A DNA stretch of 38,557 nt from Prosthecobacter sp. (GTDB lineage: Bacteria > Verrucomicrobiota > Verrucomicrobiia > Verrucomicrobiales > Verrucomicrobiaceae): NCBI RefSeq assembly GCF_034366625.1, contig NZ_JAXMIH010000004.1, forward strand, positions 1-38,557, in the 5' to 3' direction. Position numbers and translations under genes: made by a program. Under the pieces are notes generated by a model. It was not told where the DNA came from. It made no database searches and saw nothing but the letters and a program-made list of their open reading frames with translations. Of this stretch, positions 1 through 7,400 are shown piece by piece; the first letter of the stretch is position 1; every line of letters starts with the position of its first letter.

Positions 1-189
1 CATGGATTGATTGAGCCAGCCGTAGGATTGATTGAGTCAGCCCTTGGGTTGATCGAGTCAGCCGTAGGATTGATCGAGTCAGCCCTTGGGTTGATCGAGT
101 CAGCCGTAGGATTGATCGAGTCAGCCCTTGGGTTGATCGAGTCAGCCGTAGGATTGATTGAGCCAGTCCTTGGGCAGATTGAGTTTGCC
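1..189. repeat. 21-bp tandem repeat array (truncated by window edge)
   Basis: A partial unit (4-21) is followed by eight 21-bp units running to 189. Two unit types alternate: one starts GTAGGATTGAT and the other CTTGGGTTGAT, and both end in GAGTCAGCC or a close variant. The true period is therefore 42 bp. The last units (148-189) diverge. On the + strand the array would read as a heptapeptide repeat (GLIESAV/GLIESAL), but that frame runs antisense to the XRE gene downstream, so a DNA-level repeat is more likely. The array reaches the window start and may continue upstream. From 190 to 282 I see nothing. Confidence 0.9.
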
Positions 190-282
190 GTCCGACCGGT
201 GGCCGGGAGGATCAGGCAGATGAGCAAGAGGGCCGCGTTCATGGCGGCAAGGCTGCCACCACGCGCCTCAGCGATCCATCTG

Positions 283-624
283 CTAGATCCAACAACTCCA
301 CTCCAGGTCTGGCATGAGAACTGCGGCCTTGCTGGCATGGCGCACGAGGAGCCGCATGAAGTGCTCCAGCTTCAGCCGGAACGCCTTGGCGATGCGGGCG
401 ATCACATCCAGCGTGGGGTTGCAGGAGGTGCCCTTCGCCAGTTCCCAGAGGTAACCCTTGTCCAGGTGCGTGATGCCCGCCAGATTTTCGAGCGACCAGC
501 CCGTGAGCTTGAGCAGGAGGCGCAGCAGTTTGGCAAACCCCGCGCACTCCGGCTCCAGCCTGCCGCGATCCACACAGACACCCTGCGGCAGCGGCACATT
601 CGGCTTCGCGTGTTTCGTCTTCAT
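283..624 (-). CDS. XRE-family helix-turn-helix regulator
   Basis: This 113-residue protein carries one Cro/C1-type helix-turn-helix at about residues 27-90. The pattern fits the family: a first helix pair with LLLKLTGWSLENLAG, the turn HLDKGYLWELAKG and the third segment NPTLDVIARIAKAF. No sensor or enzymatic domain is visible; a short tail of about 20 residues follows. Proteins of this size and layout bind DNA operators, usually as dimers, and the target cannot be told from the sequence. The gene is alone, with the 21-bp repeat array just past its 3' end and the large Ser/Thr kinase gene, also on the minus strand, upstream. ATG at 624 is the first start in frame. Confidence 0.72.
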   Translation of the reverse strand: MKTKHAKPNVPLPQGVCVDRGRLEPECAGFAKLLRLLLKLTGWSLENLAGITHLDKGYLWELAKGTSCNPTLDVIARIAKAFRLKLEHFMRLLVRHASKAAVLMPDLEWSCWI

Positions 625-717
625 GAACCACCGGGGTTGGCGGACGAATGAAATCAGGGGACCGCCTGACGAACCACTAAAGAAACATTCAAACTGCGGG
701 CGGAAGCTGCGCTCCTG

Positions 718-3700
718 CTACGGTGCGGTCATCTCGACGACGATGCGGAAGCCGACGTTTCCATCGCTCCGGTAACCGGGTAAGTTAGACACACGAGTTG
801 ACGAGGAAAGATTGCGGTCGGAGTCAACAAACGAGGCACCCCGGAGCACTCGGTCTTTTTGTTTTACGTTATACAAGTCCTCGCACAACTCCCACACGTT
901 GCCGCCGAGATCGTAGAGGCCCAGCTTGTTGGGCTTGAAGCTCATGACCGGAGCCGTCGTGGCGTAGCCATCGGTGTAGTCCTCAATAAAAGGCTTCGAA
1001 GGGAACTTCTCATGGGACACGGTATCTGCATAGTTCCCAGCTTGCTCTTTGCTTTTCGGCGGGAAGTCGCCGCCCCACGGGAACACGTTTTGCAGTTTGT
1101 TGCTCAGGCTCTCCGGTGTGGTGTCTTTTGTCCATTTCTCGTCGCGACCAATGCCAACGGCGTAGCTCCACTCTTTATCCGCAGGCAGTCGGTAGATTCT
1201 TCCTTCCTTCTGGCTGAGCCAAAGGCAAAACTTCTGCGCGTCCTCCCAGTTCACATGGACAACGGGATGACTGTCCTCATGTCCACAGGGGACACCACCA
1301 CGCAGGAAGTTCTTCCATGTGTCATCGGCGCCCGGCACCTCGGCGGCATACGCGGCGTAGTCCTGCCGCCGGGTCTCGTGGATGCAGAAGAACACCTGGG
1401 TGCCGGACACTTTGACGAACTTCATCCCGAGGCTGTTGCTGAAGTCGCTCTTGGCGGCGGTGGCGGGTGCGGGTGGTGGCACGACGGGCGGTGGTGTCGT
1501 CGCGCCGGGCTTGGTGGTGGGGCTTAGGCTGCGAGTGTCCAGCACAACGCGGAAGCCGTAGTGGCTGTATCGGTTGTCGGGCGTGTAGGGAGGGCGGATA
1601 GAGGAGAGCAGATTGCTGCGGTCGAAGTTGTTGAACGAGCCACCCCGCAAGACTCGGTCTTTTTGCGCTGCGTTATACCAGTCCTCCATCCACTCCCATA
1701 CATTGCCGCCCATGTCATAGATGCCGAGTTTATTCGGCTTGAAGCTCATCACGGGTGCGGTGGTGGGGAATCCGTCGCTGTAACCTTCCATCCATGGCGA
1801 AGTGGGGGATTTTTCATGCCATGCGCTGTCAGCGTAGTTTCCTGCTTGATCTTTCGTCTTCGGCGGGAAGTCGCCGCCCCAGGGGAATTCCGCTGTCTCT
1901 TTGCCGCTGAGCAGTTCCGGCGTGGTGTTCTTCGACCATTTCTCAGCACGTCCGAGACCGACGGCGATGCTCCATTCTTCATCCTTGGGCAGACGGTAGA
2001 TATTACCTTCCTTCTTGCTCAGCCATTCGCAAAATTTGTTCGCATCTTCCCAACTCACACCGACCACCGGATGGTCGTCTTTGTCTCCGCAGGGAATTCC
2101 ATCGCGCTTCTGGTTCTTCCACGAGCCGTCCACTCCAGGGACTTCCGTCGCATACGCGGCGTAGTCCTGCCGCCGCGTCTCATGGATGCAGAAGAGCACG
2201 TCGGTGTCCTTCACCGGGACGAATTTCATGCCGAGGCTGTTGGTGAAGCCGTCTTTGAGGGCGGTGGCATCGAGAGTGGTCCGCACAGTCCCCTGTGCGG
2301 GTTCGGGAGCTTTGGCGACGCTCGTTCCGCTCAGAGGACTGAGCGGACCACTTTGTAGCCCCTCGCGATACTCCTTCACCGTCTTCGCATCGGCGATGCG
2401 GTCCTTCTTGGTGAGATCGGATTCGAGCAGCTTGAGCCGCGTGGTCAGCGGGTCGGTGAGGGCTTTGAGGTTGGCGGCGCGGGTGGCTTCGATCTTGGCA
2501 TACGCCTCGCGGTAAATCTGGCGCAAGGTCTTGAGCGCGGCGGGTGTGGTGGTGGAGGTGGCATCATCCTCGGCGCTGGGTAGCGGACAAGGAGCGGGGC
2601 CATCCTGGCCCCGGTTTCCAGGCTGGGGGCTGGAAGCCCCCACTCCTTGGATGAGTTTCTTCTCCGCCTCAATCGCCAGCACGCTGTCGAGATGCCCCGC
2701 GGCCTTCTCCTCGGCCATCTTGCGGTCGAGTCCGCCGAGGTAGCCGCTGTTCAGCTTCGCCACCTCCGCCACGAACGGCAGCGTCACACGCTCGACGGTG
2801 AGCTGCTTGAATTGCGCGTCGAGCGCGGCGAGTTCCGGGATGGTGGCGGCGGCCTGTGCCACCTGCTGCTGCGCCATCGCCTGCTTCTCCGCCGCCAACG
2901 CAGCCGCCCGCGTGTCATTGCCCTTCTCATCCACGCCGAGGATGCGCAATGCCTCGGCTTCGGAGAGGCCGTCGAGGTTGATGACTTCGATGTCGCGAAT
3001 GGTGCCTTTAAAATTGGCCAATAAGACCGGCCCGCTCTTGATCCGAGCATCGATTGCAAAGCCAATGATGTTGCCGCTCCGGCGTGTGACAAGCATCTCG
3101 CCGACGGCTCCAAACTCCCACTGCTGTTCAGTCTTTGGTGGAGCAGCGAACGAAACCAGTCTGGGAAGGTCCGCAGGTTGGCCATTGGTGACACGCTGGC
3201 CGATTTCAATGGACACCGCTTTAAATAAATAAAAGTCGTTGCCTGCAGGATCGTCGCGCATGCGAAGACCGAACGAGTCCGACGCAATCGTTGCCCGCAC
3301 CGCGCAGTTCTTGATGTTTCCCGCTGCTAGAGCGAGACCGAGATAGGTGCTGGTGGAATCCACTTCGAGTTTGCCATCATTGAGGCGCACACCACTGCCC
3401 GCTTTTTGAAACTGCGCCGGCAAGTCCTCGAACTTGGCGAACACTTTCACCCACTGGCCGGGAGGGAACTTCTCGGAAGACGCGGACCCGCCCGCATCGC
3501 TACGCGAAGCGTTGCGGGCGGGGACGGGGAGACTGGGGGAAGAGGAGACAACGGCAGCAGGCTTGCGCAGGTCATTGCCCTTCTCATCGACGCCGAGGAT
3601 CTTGAGCGCCTCGGCTTCGGAGATGCCGTCGAGGTTGATGACTTCGATGTCGCGGACGGGTTCGGCGAAATTCAGGTCGCTGGTGCCTTGTTTCCATTGA

Positions 3701-6027
3701 GCATTCGTCGCCACCTTGACAAAGGCTGGTCCCAATCGGCCAATCAGACGCTCACCGACCGCAGCAAATTCGAGAGCGTATTCCTGGCCGGGCGATGGAG
3801 CGGCGGGCGGCATGGCAGTGAAGATATTCGCATACTGTCCGCTGGCGGGACGCTGGCAACTCAGCACGCCGCCAGTGAACGTGATCTGATAGTGGCTGCC
3901 GCTTTGTCGGCGCAATACGATGGTATCCCCGGCAGATGCTGTCACTCCCTTGCGGATTGAATGGAGCCGTACGCCAAAGTTTCCTCGGCTCCCGCCGGGG
4001 ATCTCAATGGTTGGGCGGATGCCATTGCCAAAGCGAATCCACCCATCCTCAAACTTGACCCCGCTGTCCGGCTTGCGCAGATTCGTCGGCAAGTCCTCGA
4101 ACTTGGTGAAGATCTTCACCCACTGGCCGGGAGGGAACTGTTGCGTTGAAGACGCGGACCCGCCCGCATCGCTACGCGAAGCGTTGCGGGCAGGGACTTG
4201 GGGACTGGGAGAGGAGGTGACGGCAGACTTCGGCAGGTCTGCTTTCGGCGGCGTTGCAGCAGTGGCGTTCGCGCCGCTGGGCTTATCAAGGTCGAGCACC
4301 TCAAGCGCCTTGACCAGCGCCGGGGCGGCATTCTGATCGGTGACACTTAGACTGAATGGCCCCTCTGGGTAAGTCAAATCGGTGGCAGTTGCGAGAACCT
4401 CACCGTTGAGCTTCACGGTGAGAGTCGAGCCCACGACGCGCAGTTCGAGCTCGTAATCCTGCCCCGGTTGCAGAGCCTGAAGCAGGGGAATCTCACGCAC
4501 GGTTGTGGATTTCTTGGCGGCACTGTCCCATCGTTGTAGAGCGAGTCGCTTCTCGTCTTTCGTGTAGAGGTGATAGAGGTCAGCGGCATGGAGCCGGGCG
4601 CGCAATTGCACATGTGCGCCGCCGAAGGTTGCCAGCATGCGCACCGCGCCGTCGCGTCGCGGACCTAGGTCTCGGAAGCGAACTTCGCTGGCACCGGTGA
4701 AACGCAGGCCTTCAGGCGTGATTGCTGCGCCGCCAAGCAGACTGAGCTTGGTGGGATCGCGCAGCGCGTTCTGCCAAGGCTCGGTGGAGTGTGAGAGGCG
4801 AGGTTGTGTTTTGGACGGTGCCGTCTTGGACGGGGAATTGTCCGAAACAGAACTGGAGGAGGGGCCTGACGGTTTCTTCCCGCCAGAGAAAATGACGAAG
4901 GCACCGATGCCAATGGCCGCAGCAACGCCGATGCCGATGAGGAGTGGGGTTTTGGATTTCGCAGGTGGTTGGGAAGTACCGTGGGCACTCCTGCCTGCGG
5001 GGGCTGCATCCCGACGGACAGGAGTGTCCGTCGTACTTTTAGGCTGCGGTGGTTTACCAACGGGCTTCTGCGCGGCGCTGCGTTGCGCGGGCACCTGCGC
5101 GACCTTCGCCGCAGGAATGGCGGCGGTGGCGGGCATGTCCTCCTGCACCAAGGGCACGGTGAGGATGACATCGAGGTCGCGCCGCAACTCCGCGCTGCTT
5201 TGATAGCGCTCTTCGCGATCGCTCTGCATCGCCTTCATGATGATGGGGTCGTAACGGCGGTCGAGACCGGGCATGCGCACCGAGGCGGGCTTGAACGCAC
5301 CACGCGGCACCTCGCCAGTGAGCATTTGATAGAGCATGACGCCCACGGCATACAAGTCGGCACGACCATCAATGTGCGTGCCGAGCATGAGCACCTCGGG
5401 AGCCACGAAGTCCGGCGTGCCCATGGCGTAACCGGTCTTGGTGAGGCCGTGGGTGCCGGGTTCCTCGACCTTGGCGAGGCCGAAGTCAGCCACCTTGACC
5501 TGACCCTTCATGTTGAGGAGCACGTTGGCGGGCTTGATGTCGCGATGCACGATGCCTAGCTCATGCGCGGCTGCGAGCGCATCACACACATGCGCGGTGA
5601 TGGCCAGCGCGTGGTCCGGCGGCAATTTGCCCTGCGCGCGGATCATCTGCGCGACATCGCTGCCATCGACATACTCCATGGCGAAGTAAAGCTGGCCGCC
5701 GAGCGTGGTACCGAAGTCATACACGGCCACCACGGCGGGATGATTGAGCTTGGCCATGAGCTTCGCCTCGCTCTTGAAGCGTTCGGCGAAGCTGGGGTCT
5801 TCCTTTTCGACACCCGGAGGCAGAATCTTGATGGCGACGGTGCGGTCGAGGTTCGTCTGCACGCCACGATACACCGCGCCCATACCGCCACGGCCCAGCA
5901 GTTTTTCAATCGTGTAGCCCGGCATCAAGGCCTGGAGTTCTTCTGCCGTCGGCGGCTCCCAGCGAAAGTTTCCGCCCGTGGTGCGCTGTGGCGGGGAATC
6001 CGGGGAGGAAGGCGTGGCGTCAGACAT
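718..6027 (-). CDS. Membrane Ser/Thr protein kinase with beta-sandwich-like segments and two FGE/SUMF1-like domains
   Basis: The protein has 1769 residues. An N-terminal Hanks-type kinase domain (about 38-290) has all key motifs: glycine loop GRGGMG (45-50), Lys67 in VAIK, HRD at 161-163 with Asn168, DFG at 181-183 and APE at 209-211, so it should be active. A basic/proline-rich linker leads to one membrane helix (about 357-380), placing the kinase in the cytoplasm and the rest outside the membrane. Outside are three LamG/DUF1080-like beta-sandwich segments (about 415-1060), the last two sharing FPPGQWVK and the repeated ending RDIEVINLDG; an alanine/glutamate-rich helical stretch (about 1075-1240); and two FGE/SUMF1-like domains (about 1256-1500 and 1530-1766) with GGNVWEW or GGNVWEL. 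Family knowledge says such kinases couple an outside signal to phosphorylation; the ligand is unknown. Its linkers hold several palindromic elements read in frame. Confidence 0.93.
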   Translation of the reverse strand: MSDATPSSPDSPPQRTTGGNFRWEPPTAEELQALMPGYTIEKLLGRGGMGAVYRGVQTNLDRTVAIKILPPGVEKEDPSFAERFKSEAKLMAKLNHPAVVAVYDFGTTLGGQLYFAMEYVDGSDVAQMIRAQGKLPPDHALAITAHVCDALAAAHELGIVHRDIKPANVLLNMKGQVKVADFGLAKVEEPGTHGLTKTGYAMGTPDFVAPEVLMLGTHIDGRADLYAVGVMLYQMLTGEVPRGAFKPASVRMPGLDRRYDPIIMKAMQSDREERYQSSAELRRDLDVILTVPLVQEDMPATAAIPAAKVAQVPAQRSAAQKPVGKPPQPKSTTDTPVRRDAAPAGRSAHGTSQPPAKSKTPLLIGIGVAAAIGIGAFVIFSGGKKPSGPSSSSVSDNSPSKTAPSKTQPRLSHSTEPWQNALRDPTKLSLLGGAAITPEGLRFTGASEVRFRDLGPRRDGAVRMLATFGGAHVQLRARLHAADLYHLYTKDEKRLALQRWDSAAKKSTTVREIPLLQALQPGQDYELELRVVGSTLTVKLNGEVLATATDLTYPEGPFSLSVTDQNAAPALVKALEVLDLDKPSGANATAATPPKADLPKSAVTSSPSPQVPARNASRSDAGGSASSTQQFPPGQWVKIFTKFEDLPTNLRKPDSGVKFEDGWIRFGNGIRPTIEIPGGSRGNFGVRLHSIRKGVTASAGDTIVLRRQSGSHYQITFTGGVLSCQRPASGQYANIFTAMPPAAPSPGQEYALEFAAVGERLIGRLGPAFVKVATNAQWKQGTSDLNFAEPVRDIEVINLDGISEAEALKILGVDEKGNDLRKPAAVVSSSPSLPVPARNASRSDAGGSASSEKFPPGQWVKVFAKFEDLPAQFQKAGSGVRLNDGKLEVDSTSTYLGLALAAGNIKNCAVRATIASDSFGLRMRDDPAGNDFYLFKAVSIEIGQRVTNGQPADLPRLVSFAAPPKTEQQWEFGAVGEMLVTRRSGNIIGFAIDARIKSGPVLLANFKGTIRDIEVINLDGLSEAEALRILGVDEKGNDTRAAALAAEKQAMAQQQVAQAAATIPELAALDAQFKQLTVERVTLPFVAEVAKLNSGYLGGLDRKMAEEKAAGHLDSVLAIEAEKKLIQGVGASSPQPGNRGQDGPAPCPLPSAEDDATSTTTPAALKTLRQIYREAYAKIEATRAANLKALTDPLTTRLKLLESDLTKKDRIADAKTVKEYREGLQSGPLSPLSGTSVAKAPEPAQGTVRTTLDATALKDGFTNSLGMKFVPVKDTDVLFCIHETRRQDYAAYATEVPGVDGSWKNQKRDGIPCGDKDDHPVVGVSWEDANKFCEWLSKKEGNIYRLPKDEEWSIAVGLGRAEKWSKNTTPELLSGKETAEFPWGGDFPPKTKDQAGNYADSAWHEKSPTSPWMEGYSDGFPTTAPVMSFKPNKLGIYDMGGNVWEWMEDWYNAAQKDRVLRGGSFNNFDRSNLLSSIRPPYTPDNRYSHYGFRVVLDTRSLSPTTKPGATTPPPVVPPPAPATAAKSDFSNSLGMKFVKVSGTQVFFCIHETRRQDYAAYAAEVPGADDTWKNFLRGGVPCGHEDSHPVVHVNWEDAQKFCLWLSQKEGRIYRLPADKEWSYAVGIGRDEKWTKDTTPESLSNKLQNVFPWGGDFPPKSKEQAGNYADTVSHEKFPSKPFIEDYTDGYATTAPVMSFKPNKLGLYDLGGNVWELCEDLYNVKQKDRVLRGASFVDSDRNLSSSTRVSNLPGYRSDGNVGFRIVVEMTAP
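2275..2352. repeat. In-frame double-hairpin palindromic element E1
   Basis: The outer arms AGTGGT (2275-2280) and ACCACT (2347-2352) enclose two perfect 8-bp hairpins. One is CCGCACAG/CTGTGCGG (2281-2300) with loop TCCC; the other is CCGCTCAG/CTGAGCGG (2327-2346) with loop AGGA. A 26-nt spacer separates them. The whole element is 78 bp, a multiple of three, and is translated as a low-complexity linker between the helical stretch and the first FGE-like domain of the Ser/Thr kinase. Confidence 0.9.
2588..2649. repeat. In-frame double-hairpin palindromic element E2
   Basis: The outer arms CAAGGAG (2588-2594) and CTCCTTG (2643-2649) enclose two perfect 8-bp hairpins. The first is CGGGGCCA/TGGCCCCG (2595-2613) with loop TCC; the second is TGGGGGCT/AGCCCCCA (2624-2642) with loop GGA. 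The layout matches E1 exactly, but the primary sequence is unrelated. The element is translated inside the helical linker of the Ser/Thr kinase as a Pro/Gly-rich segment. Confidence 0.9.
3487..3522. repeat. In-frame palindromic element E3, copy a
   Basis: This is a 15-bp stem with one mismatch. The left arm is CCCGCCCGCATCGCT (3487-3501), the loop ACGCGA (3502-3507) and the right arm AGCGTTGCGGGCGGG (3508-3522). It sits in the linker just before a beta-sandwich-like segment of the Ser/Thr kinase. On the coding strand it reads PARNASRSDAGGSAS. Confidence 0.88.
4159..4194. repeat. In-frame palindromic element E3, copy b
   Basis: This second copy of the 3487-3522 palindrome differs only by one base near its right end (GGGCAGG instead of GGGCGGG). 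It gives the same peptide, PARNASRSDAGGSAS, again directly before an FPPGQWVK-type segment. The two copies may have arisen together with duplication of the adjoining domain rather than by two insertions. Confidence 0.88.
4974..5038. repeat. In-frame double-hairpin palindromic element E4
   Basis: The outer arms AAGTA (4974-4978) and TACTT (5034-5038) enclose two hairpins. The first, CGTGGGCA/TGCCTGCG (4980-4999), has loop CTCC and two G-T wobble pairs. The second, CGACGGACA/TGTCCGTCG (5012-5033), is perfect with loop GGAG. It has the same topology and complementary loops as E1 and E2. It lies in the cytoplasmic linker between the kinase domain and the membrane helix. Confidence 0.87.
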
Positions 6028-6110
6028 GTGGGCGGAGTTTTACCAAGCCGGGGGAGAAGTGACAAGCAGGAATCGTTCAAGGCATATACGGAACAAGGTC
6101 TGAGCCCAAA

Positions 6111-6150
6111 AAGGAGGCGCGAAGTTTGTTCAACTTCGCACCTGACGATC
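6111..6150. repeat. Intergenic hairpin repeat R1, copy 1
   Basis: The stem AGGCGCGAAGTT (6115-6126) pairs with AACTTCGCACCT (6132-6143) around the 5-nt loop TGTTC, with one mismatch. The surrounding context, AAGGAGGCGCGAAG and CCTGACG.TCC, recurs at 12633-12672. The repeat lies between the start of the Ser/Thr kinase gene and a small plus-strand ORF. There is no T-run, so it is not a standard terminator. Confidence 0.85.
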
Positions 6151-6298
6151 CCTTTCCGTTCTGTCCTGTCCTGTCTGAAACAGAAGACGAACCACACTTC
6201 GACACCGCCCCTCGTTCTCATCCGAGCCTGCGGTTTTCGTGGGGGCACCGGGTAACACCCCATTGAGCCGGCAGCCCAACCCCCACAGCTTTGCACCC

Positions 6299-6544
6299 AT
6301 GAAGACGATTCGCTTCCTGAAGGATTTTGCCACGGCGATGGAGCTCGTCGGCGAGGCAGGCGTGGAACCCGCCGCCCCGGCAACGTTCGTTTCCAGGCGC
6401 GTCGAAGGGATGTTCAGCCGGTGGGAAACCGCCAGGGTGAAAACCCTGCAAACCAGAAAAGGCGTGCTGCTGGTCACCAGCACACGCGTCATGCTCAAGG
6501 GGGCCGAGGAAGGCAGGGATTTTGAGTTCGTGTCCGTTGGCTGA
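6299..6544 (+). CDS. Small hypothetical protein
   Basis: This 81-residue ORF starts at ATG 6299 and has the composition of a real short protein: MKTIRFLKDFATAMELVG, then a central segment with FVSRRVEGMFSRWETARV, then KGVLLVTSTRVML near the end. An in-frame extension upstream exists but reads like non-coding sequence, so I prefer ATG 6299. I do not recognise a family, and there is no membrane segment or signal peptide. It is divergent from the Ser/Thr kinase and convergent with the receiver gene at 6606-7067. Confidence 0.5.
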   Translation: MKTIRFLKDFATAMELVGEAGVEPAAPATFVSRRVEGMFSRWETARVKTLQTRKGVLLVTSTRVMLKGAEEGRDFEFVSVG

Positions 6545-6605
6545 GTCACCGCTGCATTCAATCCATGGCGCGCACACGCCGTGTCGCAGGTTACAAGCCA
6601 CACCT

Positions 6606-7067
6606 TCAGTGCCCCTGGCCTTTTTTTGGTCCTCTGATGGCGCTCTTGGCGACGCTGGGACAGAAGAAGGCATTCCCACGGTGGACTTCACGAATCGCCT
6701 TGGGCAGCAAATGGACGTTGGTTTGCTTGATCAGATAACCCGACGCACCCAGCGCTCTGACCTGCTCGATATAAGAGTCAGCGCTGTGGGAGGAGAGAAC
6801 GAGCACCTTGGTGGCGGGCAGGGCCTGCAGAATCTGCTGGGTGGCTTCCAGCCCGTTGAGCAGCGGCAGGGAGATGTCCATGACCACCACATCGGGACAG
6901 AGCTTGCTGGCCAGCGTTACCGCCTGACGTCCATTCCCCGCCTGGCCGACGACGCGCAAGTCGCCTTCCAAGGTGAGCAATGTCAGCAGACCTTCGCGCA
7001 TGAGGACATTGTCCTCCGCAAGAAGCACGGTGATGGGGCGCTCGGGTGGGTGCTGGACATTTTGCAT
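6606..7067 (-). CDS. Stand-alone response regulator receiver protein
   Basis: This 153-residue protein is a single CheY-like receiver domain (about 12-130). The acidic pair is Glu18-Asp19 in LLAEDN, the phosphorylatable Asp64 lies in VVVMDISLP, Ser92 occupies the Thr/Ser switch position and Lys114 is in GYLIK. The sequence resembles receivers of NarL/FixJ regulators, but only about 25 residues follow and there is no DNA-binding domain, so it probably acts by protein contact or as a phosphate sink. The start is supported by AAAGGTGAG about six bases upstream of ATG 7067. No kinase is adjacent on the same strand; the hybrid kinase at 9922 is the nearest candidate partner, which is inference. 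Confidence 0.88.
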   Translation of the reverse strand: MQNVQHPPERPITVLLAEDNVLMREGLLTLLTLEGDLRVVGQAGNGRQAVTLASKLCPDVVVMDISLPLLNGLEATQQILQALPATKVLVLSSHSADSYIEQVRALGASGYLIKQTNVHLLPKAIREVHRGNAFFCPSVAKSAIRGPKKGQGH

Positions 7068-7400
7068 CTCATCTCACCTTTCTTTCCCGGTCTGCGGCTT
7101 GTCCATGGGGGTGAAACCCTACCATGGCCGGTCGCACGCGAAGCCGGAGAAGAATTCAATCACGCGCTGGGCCGGCACGGCTGGACGGAGCGGGGCAGAA
7201 AGAAGGCGTGAAGTGGATGAGAACCGCAGGCCACCTTCACTCTGCACCTCAACCACCAGCTTCTCTGAAACCTCGACTCAAAAAGTTTCGTTCATGCCCC
7301 CGCCGAACTGGGAGAGATGGTGGAAAACTCAGGGAAAGGATGAATTTGTGACCGATAAAAACATTGATCTCAAATTTGCGCCCATGTAAAACCGACTGCC
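7068..7400. other. Divergent intergenic region
   Basis: This 333-bp gap separates the minus-strand receiver gene from the plus-strand TonB receptor operon and should hold both promoters. The last 80 bases are AT-richer (7320-7395). I see no convincing -35/-10 pair at a sensible distance, no strong hairpin and no credible ORF. Confidence 0.5.

Noticed and set aside
1..189. Possible CRISPR array
   Set aside because: The units are contiguous with no unique spacers and no cas genes nearby.
7..651. Plus-strand 214-codon frame starting at TTG with a heptapeptide repeat
   Set aside because: It is antisense to the XRE regulator, whose protein fits a known fold; the repeated peptide simply follows from the 21-bp DNA repeats.
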